Source: Saccharothrix sp. ALI-22-I (GTDB lineage: Bacteria > Actinomycetota > Actinomycetes > Mycobacteriales > Pseudonocardiaceae). From it: 64,000 nucleotides of DNA. Both the position numbers and the translations under genes were made by a program. The DNA lies in the NCBI RefSeq assembly GCF_001984175.1, contig NZ_MTQP01000069.1, forward strand, positions 620,001-684,000, given 5' to 3'. Under the pieces are notes generated by a model, which saw only the letters and a program-made list of their open reading frames with translations, was not told where the DNA came from and ran no database searches. Shown piece by piece: positions 44,599-53,473 of this stretch (the first letter of the stretch is position 1; every line of letters begins with the position of its first letter).

Positions 44599-47037
44599 TC
44601 ACGCTGGCGGAGACGACTCCCAGCCGGCCAGCAACACAGCGGCTTCACGGGTGCGCGGGTGGTTGGCGCCCTGCACGCGGGCCATTTCGGACAGCACCTC
44701 GCGCAGTTCGTCGACCGCTTCGGCGCGCCGGCCGGCCCGGTGCAGGAGTTCGGCGCGTTGTTGCCTGATCCGCAGCACGCGGGGGTGGTCGGGGCCGAAT
44801 ACGGCTTCGACCGACCGCCGCAGGGTGGCCAGGTGGCCCGCCGCCTCCGGGTCGCCCGCCACCCCGCGCCAGAAGGCCAGGTTCGACCGGTAGGTCAGGG
44901 TCGTCGGGTGGCTGGCGCCGAGGCCGAGTTCGGCGTCGGCCGCGGCGGTCTCGAATTCGGTGATCGCCTGCTGCAAGTCTCCCGCGACGGCACGCCAGTA
45001 GGCCAGGTTGTGCCGGGCGATGAACGTGTCGTGGTACACGCGTCCGGCCACGGCCTCCAGCCCGTCGACGGCCTCCTGGTAAGTCGCCACGGCGGCCCGC
45101 GCGTCGCCGGTCTCGCCGATCCACCGGCCCAGGCCGACCAGCACCCGCAACGTCTGCTTGTGCCGCGGCCCCAGTTCCTCGCGCAGCACGGTCACCAGCG
45201 CGGTCGCCGCGTCACGCGCGCCGGTGATGTCGCCGGACAGGCCCATGCACAGCACGCGGTCGTCCTCGGCCGCCACCAGCAGCGGGTGTGCGGCGGGCAG
45301 GTCGCAGGCGGCGACGAGGGACGTCAGTTCGGCGAGCGCGGTCTCGATCTGGCCGGATTCCATCCGGTAACTGGACTGGTAGAGGCGGGCCCACAAGGTG
45401 TCGAGGTCGGTCGGGCCGAGGTCGCGTTCGGCGGCGGTCCGGATCTCGTTGAAGTGCACCAGCGCGGTAGTCGTGTCGCCTAGGTCGCCGATGGCCTTGG
45501 CCACTTGGGTGCGCAGCACGACCACATCGCGGGGTTCGACCGCACGGGCCAGCAGCTCGGACGCCACGTCACGGGACGCGGCGGTGCGGCCGATGCCGGA
45601 CAGGTACTGCCCGAGCCGGCGCAGCACGGGGTGCATGGCGCCGGCCCACAGGTGCTCCCCCGCGACCGACCGCAGCACCTCGACGTTGCGGTACAACGCC
45701 GCCGCGGTGTCCGGGTCGGCCATCGCCCACTCGCGTTCGATCGCGTCGGCCGCCGCCACCGCGACCGCGGAAAGGTCCGGCACCAGGTCACGCGCGGCAC
45801 GCTGGACCAGCGCGTGCGCCTCGACCCTGCCGTGGTGGGTGACGAGGTTGAGCCGGTGCAACGCCCGCAGCGCCAGCAGGTTGCGGCCGCCGTCGAGCAG
45901 CACGGCTTCCGGGATGCCGTCCGGTGCGAGCACCGAGACCAGGCCGAGAACCTCGACCGCGTTGGCGGCCAGCGACTCGGCCCGTTCCGCGGCCAGCCGC
46001 ACCGAACCCGCGACCGTGTCGACGTGCTCGTCACCGGGTGACGACGGCGGGAACAGGTCGGCCACCCGTTGCCGTCGGTCGGCCAGCAGATCGAGGTAGG
46101 CGGGCACGTCCGTGCCGGTGTCGATGAGGAACGCGGCGGCTTGGGACAGCGCCAGCGGGAAGCACCCGAGCGCGTCGGCGAGCGCGGCCAGTTCGTCCGG
46201 GTCGTGCCGGGGATCGACCGACAACCGGGCAGACAGGTAGGAGGTCGCCTCGTCCGGGGCGAACGTGCCCACCGGGATCATCCGCACGTCCGGCCGCAGC
46301 AGCGACGCGTCCCGTCGTTGCGTGGTGACCAGCGTGCGCCCCGCGTCGCCGACGGGCCACAGCCCGGCCAACTCCGCGGGGTCGTCCACGTCGTCCAGCA
46401 CGATCAGCCACGACGTGCCGGTGGACCGCAGCCAGGCCAGGAACAGGTCGGCCTGGGCCTCGTCGTCGGCGCCCGCCTCGGCCTTGACCAGCGCGCGCCA
46501 CGCGCGGGCGTACCCGGTGAGCACGGATTGCCTGGTCCGCGCGCCCACCCAGACCAGCACGTCGGCCCGCGCCCGGTGGAACGCGGCGGTCGCCAACTGC
46601 GACTTGCCCACGCCACCGGGCCCGGTGAGCAGCACTTGCCGGACGTCGTCGGCCCGCAACGCGGCGTCGACCGCGTCAGCCAGCTCGGTCCGGTCGCATA
46701 ACGCGGCCGCGTCGGTGGGCGGTCGTCCGACGACCACGCGTCCGGACTTCGGGGTGGCCCGGCGGTCCTGGCGCGCGGCCCGCCACAGGTCGCGCAGCGT
46801 GTTCAGCCCCGGCACGCCGCCGGTGGCGAGCGCCACGGCCAGCACGGCGTCGAAATCGCGCGGCACGGACTGGCCGCCGACCCACTCCCCCAGTCGCCGC
46901 GCGTTCACCGCGACCCGCCGCCCGGACGGCAGGACCACCGCGCTCGCACGCCGCGCCACCGCCTCGTCCGACACGTCGGGCAACCGCCCCCGCAAGCTCG
47001 CCAACGCCTGCGCGAACGCCGTTTTCGGGTCGCTCAA
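44599..47037 (-). CDS. STAND (NB-ARC) ATPase with TPR sensor
   Basis: The 812-residue cytoplasmic protein begins with a short helical region (LPDVSDEAVARRASAVVLPS), possibly a degenerate XRE-like DNA-binding or effector module. The NB-ARC domain has Walker A QVLLTGPGGVGKSQLATAAF near residue 137, Walker B WLIVLDDVDDPAELAGLWPV, a sensor TLVTTQRRD and DALGCFPLALSQAAAFL (GLPL-like). From about residue 480 a run of tetratricopeptide repeats follows (RTAASRDVASELLARAV, AVATYQEAVDGLEAVAG, LQQAITEFETAAADAELGLG). Such proteins are signal-gated switches and occur in regulation and phage defence. No effector enzyme domain is seen, so the role is open. Confidence 0.9.
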   Translation of the reverse strand: MSDPKTAFAQALASLRGRLPDVSDEAVARRASAVVLPSGRRVAVNARRLGEWVGGQSVPRDFDAVLAVALATGGVPGLNTLRDLWRAARQDRRATPKSGRVVVGRPPTDAAALCDRTELADAVDAALRADDVRQVLLTGPGGVGKSQLATAAFHRARADVLVWVGARTRQSVLTGYARAWRALVKAEAGADDEAQADLFLAWLRSTGTSWLIVLDDVDDPAELAGLWPVGDAGRTLVTTQRRDASLLRPDVRMIPVGTFAPDEATSYLSARLSVDPRHDPDELAALADALGCFPLALSQAAAFLIDTGTDVPAYLDLLADRRQRVADLFPPSSPGDEHVDTVAGSVRLAAERAESLAANAVEVLGLVSVLAPDGIPEAVLLDGGRNLLALRALHRLNLVTHHGRVEAHALVQRAARDLVPDLSAVAVAAADAIEREWAMADPDTAAALYRNVEVLRSVAGEHLWAGAMHPVLRRLGQYLSGIGRTAASRDVASELLARAVEPRDVVVLRTQVAKAIGDLGDTTTALVHFNEIRTAAERDLGPTDLDTLWARLYQSSYRMESGQIETALAELTSLVAACDLPAAHPLLVAAEDDRVLCMGLSGDITGARDAATALVTVLREELGPRHKQTLRVLVGLGRWIGETGDARAAVATYQEAVDGLEAVAGRVYHDTFIARHNLAYWRAVAGDLQQAITEFETAAADAELGLGASHPTTLTYRSNLAFWRGVAGDPEAAGHLATLRRSVEAVFGPDHPRVLRIRQQRAELLHRAGRRAEAVDELREVLSEMARVQGANHPRTREAAVLLAGWESSPPA

Positions 47038-47320
47038 CCCGTCACCTCCCCAAGGTGATCGAGTCTAGATCTCCGCAGCGGCCCGGAGCGGGGGCGCGAC
47101 ACGTGCCCGTTCACGCATAGCCACGTCCTGCTCGCACTGTCACTCAGCGCGTTCGCCCCGGTCTCCTCCGTCACCGCCCCGGGGAGCACCTGCGTGGGTG
47201 GCGGCACACAATGGTGTGCGGCGACTGGTACGCGGTGGCTGGCGAGTCCGAGGCTGCCGGACGCCATCGTTGACCTGAATGTCCGCACATTGGCTGCGTC
47301 GCTCAATGACGGAGGCGTGC

Positions 47321-48667
47321 ATGAACGTCGAGACGATCAGCACCGAGGCACTGGGCGACCGCGGCTACCTCGTGCACGACGGCGGGTCGGCGCTGGTGGT
47401 CGATCCTCAGCGGGACTTCGACCGGGTCGAGGACCTGGCCGCACGGTTGGGCGTCCGGATCACGCACGTCGCCGAGACGCACGTGCACAACGACTACGTC
47501 ACCGGCGGTCTGGCGCTGGCCCGCCACCACCACGCCACCTACCTGGTGGCCGCGGCCGAGGACGTGTCCTTCGAGCGCCACCCGGTCCACCCCGGTGACC
47601 AGTTCGCGGTCGGCACGATGACCGTCACCGCCGTCGCCACCCCCGGCCACACCGAGCACCACCTCGCCTACGTGGTCGAGCACGAAGGGCAGCGGGCCGT
47701 GTTCTCCGGCGGCAACCTGCTGTTCGGCTCGGTCGGCCGCACCGACCTCGTCGCACCGGACAAGACCGCCGACCTGACCCGCGCCCAGTACCGCTCGGCC
47801 CGCGCCCTGGCCGACCACGCCGGTGACGACGCCACCCTGCACCCGACGCACGGGTTCGGCAGCTTCTGCTCGTCCGGACCGGCGGTCGTAGCCGACTCGT
47901 CCACCATCGCCGAGCAGCGCCGGTCCAACCACGCGCTCACCGACCCCGACGAGCACCACTTCGTGCGCACCCTGATCGACAACCTCAGCGCGTACCCGTC
48001 GTACTACTCGCACATGGCCCCGCTGAACCTCCGCGGACCGGCCGCACCCGACCTGTCGGTCCCGCAACCGCTCCGCGCCGACGAGCTCAAAGCGCGGATC
48101 GCGAACGGCCAGTGGGTGGTCGACCTGCGCGACCGGGTCGCGTTCGCCGCCCGCCACCTGTCCGGCACGGTCGGCATCGAGTACGGCAACAGCTTCACCA
48201 CCTACCTCGGCTGGACGCTCCCCTGGGGCGAACCGATCACCCTGGTCGGCTCCGAGGCCGACGTCCGCGCGGCGATCCGCGACCTGTCCCGCATCGGCAT
48301 CGACCGCCCCGACGCGGCGATCGGCGACCCGGCCCACGGCATCGCACCCGGCCACCCGCTGGTCGGCTACCGACGCGCGACCTGGCCCGAACTGACCCGC
48401 CAGAAGCAACCACCGATCGTGCTGGACGTGCGCCGCGCGGACGAACACCGAGCCGGTCACGTCGCCGGCTGCGTCCACATCCCGCTGCACGACCTGGTCC
48501 GCCGGCTGGACGAGGTGCCGGCCGGCGAGGTCTGGGTGCACTGCGCCTCCGGCTACCGAGCCGGGATCGCGGCAAGCCTGCTGCACCGGGCCAGGCACGA
48601 TGTGGTGCACGTGGACGGCGACTGGGCCCAAGCCGCGGACGCCGGCGTGCCGATCACGACACCGTGA
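47321..48667 (+). CDS. Metallo-beta-lactamase-fold/rhodanese protein, ETHE1/CstB-like
   Basis: The 448-residue cytoplasmic protein starts at ATG 47321 after GGAGG. The N-terminal MBL domain (1-240) has VAETHVHNDYVTGGLALAR, VTAVATPGHTEHHLAYVVE and AVFSGGNLLFGSVGRTDLV. A first rhodanese-like domain (about 255-340) lacks an active Cys. The second (about 355-448) has VVLD-like IVLDVRRADEHRAGHVAG and active-site WVHCASGYRAGIAAS. Relatives are persulfide dioxygenase-sulfurtransferases in sulfide detoxification. Two usual metal ligands differ here (HxHxDH becomes HVHNDY; SGD becomes GGN), so the oxygenase activity is uncertain. It stands alone. Confidence 0.9.
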   Translation: MNVETISTEALGDRGYLVHDGGSALVVDPQRDFDRVEDLAARLGVRITHVAETHVHNDYVTGGLALARHHHATYLVAAAEDVSFERHPVHPGDQFAVGTMTVTAVATPGHTEHHLAYVVEHEGQRAVFSGGNLLFGSVGRTDLVAPDKTADLTRAQYRSARALADHAGDDATLHPTHGFGSFCSSGPAVVADSSTIAEQRRSNHALTDPDEHHFVRTLIDNLSAYPSYYSHMAPLNLRGPAAPDLSVPQPLRADELKARIANGQWVVDLRDRVAFAARHLSGTVGIEYGNSFTTYLGWTLPWGEPITLVGSEADVRAAIRDLSRIGIDRPDAAIGDPAHGIAPGHPLVGYRRATWPELTRQKQPPIVLDVRRADEHRAGHVAGCVHIPLHDLVRRLDEVPAGEVWVHCASGYRAGIAASLLHRARHDVVHVDGDWAQAADAGVPITTP

Positions 48668-48937
48668 CAGCGCTGGTCCTCGCGGGCGCCGGCCCTCGCG
48701 TTGGTGGTCGGAGCCGTCGTCAGGCTGTTGCTGGGCGCGCTCGGCGGCGGTGGAGTCGTGTGGGTGGTTTCGGTGTGTTGGTTCGGTGGGTGGAGTTGTG
48801 TGGGTGGGTTCGAGTGCTGCCTGGGGGTGCCGCCTCCTTCTAACCCGGCAACGTCAATGGTGCGCTGAAAGTTTCCCGTTGGCGATTTGTTCGCTCGTCT
48901 GGGTGATCTTGGCGGTCAGCGGAGACGGCTCGTTCGT

Positions 48938-48975
48938 CCAGGCCAGGCCAGGCCAGGCCAGGCCAGGCCAGGCCA
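48938..48975. repeat. Short tandem repeat (GGCCA)7
   Basis: Seven exact GGCCA units (48941-48975) preceded by a partial CCA. It is a simple-sequence repeat in non-coding DNA between the rhodanese and pectate lyase genes. The 5-base period could expand or contract by slippage. Confidence 0.95.
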
Positions 48976-49072
48976 GTCTACCGGGTCGATCTTCTGTGGA
49001 CCGTTGATCCACACCTCGAAGTGCACACGTGAAGGGAAGTAAACACGTCAAGGTGGTGTGGGAAGACACGGG

Positions 49073-49107
49073 GGCGGCCCCTGGCGGGAGAGTTGCCAGG
49101 GGCCGCC
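49073..49107 (-). terminator. Terminator of the pectin operon
   Basis: A perfect 13-bp stem (GGCGGCCCCTGGC 49073-49085; complement 49095-49107) with a 9-base loop lies 17 bp after the pectate lyase stop. Confidence 0.85.
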
Positions 49108-49124
49108 GATTTACTGACAGGGCG

Positions 49125-50060
49125 TCAGATCTTGCCCGTGCCCGCACCGCTCTGCACGATCGACTTCACGCTGCCGCACGCGTCGAGGGCGTAGGAGTAC
49201 GGGATCGCCCTGACGGAGCCGCCTTGGTCACCCGAGCCCGAGTTCACCAGGCAGTTGTTGCGCGCCACCAGGTTAGCGGCCGGCGAGGAGCCCTCACCGC
49301 GGTGGAACGGGTCTTCGGTGTTCTCGAAGGAGTTGCCCTCCACGAGCACGCCGGCCTCCATGGTGGAGGCGACACCGTACGACGTCACGCCGCCGTAGTA
49401 GTTGTTGTAGACGTGCACCGGGTTGCCGAAGCGCACGCGCGGGTGGCGCTGGTTGGTGCCGTCGAACCAGTTGTGGTGGTAGCTGACGCGCAGCTTGCCG
49501 CGGTCTTCGCCACCGTTGTCGTCACTGTGACCCAGCAGCATCGACTTGTCGTGGGAGCTGATCTTGTTCCACGACACGGTCACGCAGTCGGACGCGCGCT
49601 TGATGTCGATCGCGCCGTCGTAACCGTTGCTCAGGCTGTTGTGGTCGATCCACACCCTGGTCGAGTACTGGACGTTGATCGCGTCGTCGCCCCAGCCCCG
49701 GAAGTTCAGGTTCCGGATGATGACGTTCGACGCGTTGGAGACGTTCAGGCCGTGGCCGGTGATGGTGGCGCCCGAGTTGCCGATGATGGTCTTGTTCGAC
49801 GCGACCTTGGTCATGCTCGACAGGTTGATGGTGCCGGAGACCCGGACCACCGACGCGCTCGACGACCCGACGGCCGACACGAACGCCGAAGTGGTGGAGA
49901 CGGTGACCGTCGCGGCGCTGCCGCCACCGGTCGTGCCGCCGCACTGCGTACCCCAGCCTTCGAGGTTGAACGAGGCGGCGTTGGCCGAGGGTGCGGCCAG
50001 AGTCGCGGTGGCGACCAGCGCCGCGGCCGCGAGCAGGGAACGGGAGATCTTGCGGGACAT
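49125..50060 (-). CDS. Secreted pectate lyase, family PL1
   Basis: The 311-residue exported beta-helix enzyme has a signal peptide (MSRKISRSLLAAAALVATAT, cleaved near SANAA). It shows PL1 hallmarks: VIIRNLNFRGWGDDAINVQY, VWIDHNSLSNGYDGAIDIKR, DKSMLLGHSDDN, LRVSYHHNWFDGTNQRHPRV and RFGNPVHVYNNYYGG. The catalytic Arg lies in RHPRVRFG, and the calcium-binding Asp residues are in the DGAIDIKR strand. It cleaves polygalacturonate by beta-elimination. ATG 50060 follows GGAGGA. It ends the pectin operon, 79 bp after the enolase-superfamily gene, so it may also have its own promoter. Confidence 0.97.
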   Translation of the reverse strand: MSRKISRSLLAAAALVATATLAAPSANAASFNLEGWGTQCGGTTGGGSAATVTVSTTSAFVSAVGSSSASVVRVSGTINLSSMTKVASNKTIIGNSGATITGHGLNVSNASNVIIRNLNFRGWGDDAINVQYSTRVWIDHNSLSNGYDGAIDIKRASDCVTVSWNKISSHDKSMLLGHSDDNGGEDRGKLRVSYHHNWFDGTNQRHPRVRFGNPVHVYNNYYGGVTSYGVASTMEAGVLVEGNSFENTEDPFHRGEGSSPAANLVARNNCLVNSGSGDQGGSVRAIPYSYALDACGSVKSIVQSGAGTGKI

Positions 50061-50139
50061 GCGGTTTCCTCCATACGACAGTGGATGACAGGAAACGGCG
50101 GCGGTAAGACGTGGCGGCGGCCTGAGGTCTACACCGGAC

Positions 50140-51291
50140 TCACCACCTCTCAATGGTGTGTTTGCGGATGTGCTCGACGTCGAACTCGTCACCGAGACCG
50201 GGAGAGGAGGTCATGGTGACGTGGCCGTCCGCGTCGAGCGGGTCGGCGATCGCGAGCCGGTGGGGCGGCACGCGGTCGAAGTCGTGCAGCGGGTGCAACA
50301 GGCCGCGCTCGTACCAGCGGCCGTTGTCGGTGCCGCCGAGCAGGGCGAGGCTGGCGGAGCCGTCGCCGTGGATCTCGCAGTCCATGTTGAACGCCTCGGC
50401 CAGGTGCAGCGCCTTGAGCGTCGGCGAGATGCCGCCGACGTCGGTCGGGCCGGCGCGCAGGATGTCGCACGCGCCGGAGGTGATCCACTCGGCGCGGCTC
50501 ATGTGCTTGCCCCAGGCCACTTCCGGTCCGATCACCGGGATGGACAGCTGGTCGGCCAGCCACCGGTAGGAGCTGATCGACGCCTCCTCCATCGGCTCCT
50601 CGAACCAGTAGAAGTCCAGTGCCTCCAGCGCGCGGCCCAGTTCCAGCGCCTCGGTGCGGGAGTACCAGTGGTTGGCGTCGAGCATCAGCGCCACACCGGG
50701 GCCGACGGCGTCGCGCACCGCCTCGCACGCGGAGATGTCGGCCCGCACGTTGGGCGCGCCGGGCACCGGCGGCATCCACGTGTGCAGCTTGATCGCCCGG
50801 TAGCCCTGCTCCACCAGCTGCTTCGCGAACGACGCGTAGTCGCCCGGTGTGCTCAACCCGCCGGGCATCTCGTCGCCGCACATCGTGCTGGCGTACGCCG
50901 GGATGCGGGACCGGGCGCCGCCGAGCAGCTTCCACACCGGCTGTTCGACCCTCTTGCCCACCAGGTCCCACAACGCGGTGTCGATGTAGCCGAGCGCCCG
51001 GTCGGTGAACCGGCCGTGCGAGCCGCGCTGCTTGCGCGCCATCGACCGCCACAGCCGCTCACGGTCCCACGGGTCCGCGCCGACCAGCACCGGCCGCACG
51101 ATCGAGTCCAGCACGGCGGGCCGCAGCTGGTCGGGGTGCACCTGCACGCGGCCGACGACGCCGTCGGAATCGGTGATCTCCAGCAGCGCCTCGCGGACCT
51201 CGTGCTCGGCGCTGGGGTGTCGGTGCCCAGCCGGGTCCACCGCGGTCCACGCGGTGGTGGTGAACACCGACACCTCGACGCGTTCGATCAC
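50140..51291 (-). CDS. Enolase-superfamily (mandelate racemase-like) enzyme
   Basis: The 383-residue cytoplasmic protein has the MR capping domain (HEVREALLEITDSDGVVGRV) then an (alpha/beta)7 barrel. The second-strand base motif is GYRAIKLHTW (KxH). The metal ligands are in VALMLDANHWYS, FYWFEEPMEE and IPVIGPEVAWGKH, and a His-Asp dyad is suggested by CDILRAGPTDVGGI and DCEIHGDGSA. Such enzymes are mostly sugar-acid dehydratases. In a pectin operon, a dehydratase for a galacturonate-derived acid is a reasonable guess; cycloisomerase activity is also possible. The GTG start overlaps the binding-protein stop by 4 bp (GTGA). Confidence 0.9.
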   Translation of the reverse strand: MIERVEVSVFTTTAWTAVDPAGHRHPSAEHEVREALLEITDSDGVVGRVQVHPDQLRPAVLDSIVRPVLVGADPWDRERLWRSMARKQRGSHGRFTDRALGYIDTALWDLVGKRVEQPVWKLLGGARSRIPAYASTMCGDEMPGGLSTPGDYASFAKQLVEQGYRAIKLHTWMPPVPGAPNVRADISACEAVRDAVGPGVALMLDANHWYSRTEALELGRALEALDFYWFEEPMEEASISSYRWLADQLSIPVIGPEVAWGKHMSRAEWITSGACDILRAGPTDVGGISPTLKALHLAEAFNMDCEIHGDGSASLALLGGTDNGRWYERGLLHPLHDFDRVPPHRLAIADPLDADGHVTMTSSPGLGDEFDVEHIRKHTIERW

Positions 51292-52571
51292 TTGCGGTCC
51301 TCCCACTCCTTTTGTGCCTCGGTGAGCTTCTTCGCCATCTCGTCGAGGAACTGCTGGCCGGTCAGCTCGCCGAGGAGCACCTTCTGGTACTGGGGTTCGC
51401 TGTCGGTCTTGGTGATGGACGAGTACTGCGGCAGGTAGACCGGGGCGGGCACGAGCACGGTGGCCGGGTCCTCCAGCACGCCGAGCGCCATCTTCACGTG
51501 CGCGTTCGACTCGATCCACGCCTCGCTGCGCACGTCGGTGTTCGCCGGGATCTGGCCGACCTTCTCGTTCCAGTAGCTGTTGGACTCGGCGGAGGTCAGG
51601 AACTCGGCGAACTTCCACGCCGCGTCGGGGTTCTCGCTGTTCTTGAACACCGCGAAGCCGTCGGTCGGGTTGGGCACGACGGTCCGCTTGCCGCTCGGGC
51701 CGACCGGCAGCGGGATGGCGGCGACCTTGTCGCCCAGCGCCTTGGTGACGTCGCCGTAGGAACCCAGGTTGTGGTGCATCATCGCGACCGAGCCGCCGGT
51801 GAACTGGGCGATCATCTGGGTGAAGCTGTTGTTGACGTCGGCCTCGGGCGTGGCCTTCTTGTAGAGGTCGGCGACCTTGTCGACGAGTTCGGCGTTGGCC
51901 TTGTCGTTGAGCGTGCTCTTGCCGTCCTTGAAGAAGCTGTCCACGCCGGAGTACGCGTAGGCCTCGGTGATGAGCTGGAACACCGAGCCCGCGCCACCGC
52001 GGATGGTGTAGCCGTACTTGTTCGCGGCCGTGTCGGTGAGCTTCGTGGCGGCGGTGATGAACTCGTCCCACGTCTTCGGCGGCTCCAGGCCCGCGTCCTT
52101 GAACCAGTCGGTGCGGTACCAGATGAGGTCCATGTTGGCCGAGGACGGGACGATGTAGAGCTTGTTGTCCGGCGCGGTCTGGCGGACCGTCTCCACCAGC
52201 GAGGGCAGCAGCTTGTCCTTGAGCGGACCGCCGCTGATGCGGTCGTCGAGGGGCGCCAGCGCGTCCTGGCCGACCAGGTGCGCGAGGTACGAGGTGGTCA
52301 CGCCGCCGACGTCCGGCGTCTCGCCGCCGACGATGGCGGTGTCGTACTTCTGCTGCACCGACGCGCTGGGGATGCCGACGTACTCGACCTTGATGTCCGG
52401 GTTGGCGGCCTCGAACCGCTTGATCAGCTCCTCGTAGATCGGCTGGCGGGCAGGGCCGCCGTTGTTGTCCCAGAACGTGATGGTGGCCGTGCCACCACTA
52501 CTCGTGTCCCCGGACCCGCAGGCGGTCAACGCCAGCGCGGCGGCGGCCACGGCGACCAGCAGTTTTCTCAT
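51288..52571 (-). CDS. ABC transporter solute-binding lipoprotein, probable oligogalacturonide or pectin-sugar importer
   Basis: The 427-residue lipoprotein has a lipobox (ALALTACGSG). Its family-1 binding-protein features include ATITFWDNNGGPARQPIYEE, NPDIKVEYVGIPSASVQQKY, LYIVPSSANMDLIWYRTDWF, PKTWDEFITAATKL, YAYSGVDSFFKDGKS, VAMMHHNLGSYGDV and NPTDGFAVFKNSENPDAAWK. ATG 52571 lies 8 bp after the second permease stop. The operon order pectinase, two permeases, binding protein, enolase enzyme, pectate lyase indicates import of pectin fragments. The ligand itself is inferred from context. Confidence 0.92.
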   Translation of the reverse strand: MRKLLVAVAAAALALTACGSGDTSSGGTATITFWDNNGGPARQPIYEELIKRFEAANPDIKVEYVGIPSASVQQKYDTAIVGGETPDVGGVTTSYLAHLVGQDALAPLDDRISGGPLKDKLLPSLVETVRQTAPDNKLYIVPSSANMDLIWYRTDWFKDAGLEPPKTWDEFITAATKLTDTAANKYGYTIRGGAGSVFQLITEAYAYSGVDSFFKDGKSTLNDKANAELVDKVADLYKKATPEADVNNSFTQMIAQFTGGSVAMMHHNLGSYGDVTKALGDKVAAIPLPVGPSGKRTVVPNPTDGFAVFKNSENPDAAWKFAEFLTSAESNSYWNEKVGQIPANTDVRSEAWIESNAHVKMALGVLEDPATVLVPAPVYLPQYSSITKTDSEPQYQKVLLGELTGQQFLDEMAKKLTEAQKEWEDRK

Positions 52572-52579
52572 GATGCTCC

Positions 52580-53473
52580 CTATCCCTTGACAGCCCCGGC
52601 GCTGAGCCCCTGCACCAGGAACCGCTGCACGACGGCGAAAACCAGGACGACCGGTACGGCCGCGACGACCCCACCCGCGGCGAGCGCGCCGAAGTCGGTG
52701 TTGAACTCACCCAGCGCGTAGCTCAGGCCGACCGGCAGGGTGAACTTGTCCTGCCGCGACGCGAACATCAACGCGAACAGGAACTGGTTCCAGGCGCCGA
52801 TGAACGCGAACGACCCGACCGCCACCAGCGCGGGTTTGAGCTGCGGCAGCGTGACCGCGAAGAACGCGCGCAGGCGCGAGCAGCCGTCCACCATGGCGGC
52901 TTCTTCCAGCTCCACGGAGATGTTGCGGATGAACCCGCTCATCAGGATCAACGACAGCGGGAGCTGGAACGCCACTTCCGCGATGATCAGGCCGGTGATG
53001 CTGTTGAGCAGCCCGGCGCTCTTGAAGATCACGAACAGCGGGATCAGCATCATCGCGCCGGGGATGAACTGGGTGCACAGCATCGCCAGCAGGAAGACCT
53101 TCTGGCCGCGGAACTTGAACCGCGCGAGCGCGTACCCGCCCATCACCGACAGCACGGTCACGAACACCAGCACGCCGAGACCCATGACGACGCTGTTGTA
53201 GAAGAAGATCCCGAAGCCGATGTCGTTCCACACCGTGTCGAAGTGCTCGAACGTGATAGGCCACGGCACGAGCTGCGTCGAGCCGGTCGGCCGCACCGCG
53301 AACACCAGCATCCAGTAGAACGGGATGAGCGTGAACAGCAGGTACACCACCAGCGGCAGGTGGATGAGCCACCGCTTGCCCGGTTCCTCGGCCACCGCCC
53401 GGCGGCGCCGCTTCGTCGGCGGCCGGGGCGGGGGCGGGGTGTCCACCGGTGGTCGGATCAACGTCTCGGTCAT
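52580..53473 (-). CDS. ABC transporter permease (MalG type) of pectin operon
   Basis: The 297-residue membrane protein has a basic, proline-rich cytoplasmic N-terminus (PPVDTPPPPRPPTKRRRR) then six hydrophobic segments. The CUT1 EAA loop reads ELEEAAMVDGCSRLRAFFAV followed by TLPQLKPALVAVGSFAFIGA, and the C-terminus is VVQRFLVQGLSAGAVKG. It overlaps the preceding permease by 4 bp (ATGA) and is followed by the binding protein after 8 bp. It pairs with that permease, and a shared MsiK-like ATPase must come from elsewhere. Confidence 0.95.
   Translation of the reverse strand: MTETLIRPPVDTPPPPRPPTKRRRRAVAEEPGKRWLIHLPLVVYLLFTLIPFYWMLVFAVRPTGSTQLVPWPITFEHFDTVWNDIGFGIFFYNSVVMGLGVLVFVTVLSVMGGYALARFKFRGQKVFLLAMLCTQFIPGAMMLIPLFVIFKSAGLLNSITGLIIAEVAFQLPLSLILMSGFIRNISVELEEAAMVDGCSRLRAFFAVTLPQLKPALVAVGSFAFIGAWNQFLFALMFASRQDKFTLPVGLSYALGEFNTDFGALAAGGVVAAVPVVLVFAVVQRFLVQGLSAGAVKG

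Larger units (their letters stand above)
48668..49124. other. Gene-free stretch with strand-biased GT tract and pentanucleotide repeat
   Basis: I see no convincing gene in these 457 bp. From about 48690 to 48830 the plus strand is strongly G/T-rich with repeated GGGTGG/GTGTGG runs. The (GGCCA)7 repeat lies at 48938-48975. The terminator of the pectate lyase gene lies at 49073-49107. The sequence between has mixed composition and no ribosome site. Confidence 0.6.

Noticed and set aside
47100-47300. Possible small secreted peptide before the ETHE1-like gene (SHVLLALSLSAFAPVSS)
   Set aside because: The frame has no start codon with a ribosome site and runs on into the next gene in a non-coding-like frame.
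48938-48975. CRISPR-like array
   Set aside because: The repeat unit is only 5 bases with no spacers; it is a simple tandem repeat.
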